Of a stretch of 5,920 nt of DNA, positions 5,767 through 5,920 are shown in pieces. Origin of the DNA: Thioalkalivibrio sp. GTDB taxonomy: Bacteria; Pseudomonadota; Gammaproteobacteria; Ectothiorhodospirales; Ectothiorhodospiraceae. Every line of letters begins with the position of its first letter. Positions within the stretch are counted from its first letter, which is position 1. The notes beneath the pieces were generated by a model. That model made no database searches. It was not told where the DNA came from and saw only the letters and a program-made list of their open reading frames with translations. Position numbers and translations under genes: made by a program. The stretch lies in assembly GCA_003563455.1 (NCBI GenBank), contig PWRV01000236.1, positions 1 through 5,920 of the forward strand. The letters are read 5' to 3'.

Positions 5767-5920
5767 TCAATGACCGGTCCATTGTCGATGGGAGGGGCTG
5801 CGATACTGCCTGACCTTGTTGCTGTTGATCCGTCCGCGCTGTTCGGTTTGCGCTTCGTTATCCTGGCCAGCCTGCACGGTGCGAGCAAAATTCATGTCGC
5901 AGTTCTGGCGCAGGTTCGAA
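5767..5920 (-). CDS. C-terminal end of a second curlin-like repeat protein (5' end outside window)
   Basis: The frame is open from the right edge (first complete codon 5919-5917) to a TGA at 5769-5767, giving 50 visible residues. The same 11-residue period as in the 5227-5532 product is present: Gln at visible positions 5, 16, 27 and 38, Asn at 10, 21 and 32, and Gly at 18 and 29, with Cys replacing Gly at 7. Examples are QAGQDNEAQTE and QRGRINSNKVR. A short basic tail ending in RQWTGH follows. Three consecutive units in register are unlikely by chance, and a homologous pattern next door supports a tandem gene pair like csgB-csgA, although which role each plays cannot be told. It is transcribed toward the second curlin-like gene with a 234-base gap. 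The frame is too short to stand out by length alone. Confidence 0.7.
   Translation of the reverse strand, partial: SNLRQNCDMNFARTVQAGQDNEAQTEQRGRINSNKVRQYRSPSHRQWTGH

Noticed and set aside
5444..5782. 112-codon minus-strand frame across the gap between the curlin-like genes
   Set aside because: It overlaps both curlin-like genes in another frame, and its product shows none of the repeat pattern or an export signal.

Overview
The window is high-GC bacterial DNA, most likely from a proteobacterium, probably a gammaproteobacterium. The basis is the strong G/C bias at third codon positions, AGGAG-type ribosome binding sites, a lipoprotein signal, a large membrane-bound GGDEF-EAL protein and curlin-type repeat proteins. 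This placement is inference; no rRNA or other marker gene is present.

Layout, left to right. (1) Bases 1-226 (+): the 3' end of a gene whose product is a perfect 18-residue Met/Pro/Glu repeat (54-bp DNA repeats). (2) 410-718 (+): a small lipoprotein with a Gln tract and a degenerate form of the same Pro/Glu/Gly/Met motif, so the two genes look like tandem relatives. A strong intrinsic terminator at 790-830 closes this unit. (3) 1062-3866 (-): a 934-residue cyclic-di-GMP enzyme with six predicted membrane segments, then GAF, PAS, GGDEF and EAL domains; all catalytic signatures of both enzyme domains are intact. (4) 3867-4270: a divergent intergenic region with no convincing gene. (5) 4271-4729 (+): a two-CBS-domain protein. 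(6) 4757-5919 (-), convergent with the CBS gene: a cluster read right to left. It holds the C-terminal end of a curlin-like protein cut by the window edge, a second small secreted curlin-like protein (101 residues), and an unrecognised 157-residue putative exported protein. The start codon of this last gene overlaps the stop of the second curlin-like gene (ATGA).

The most interesting part is the right end. Both curlin-like products carry an exact 11-residue Q-x-G-x-x-N-x5 period, the half-repeat of curli-type amyloid subunits, but in an unusually short form with cysteines. The second gene may lose its repeat pattern through a frameshift near 5322. A functional link between c-di-GMP signalling (the GGDEF-EAL protein, possibly the CBS protein) and an extracellular amyloid is attractive because c-di-GMP controls curli in enteric bacteria. 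Here it rests only on proximity.
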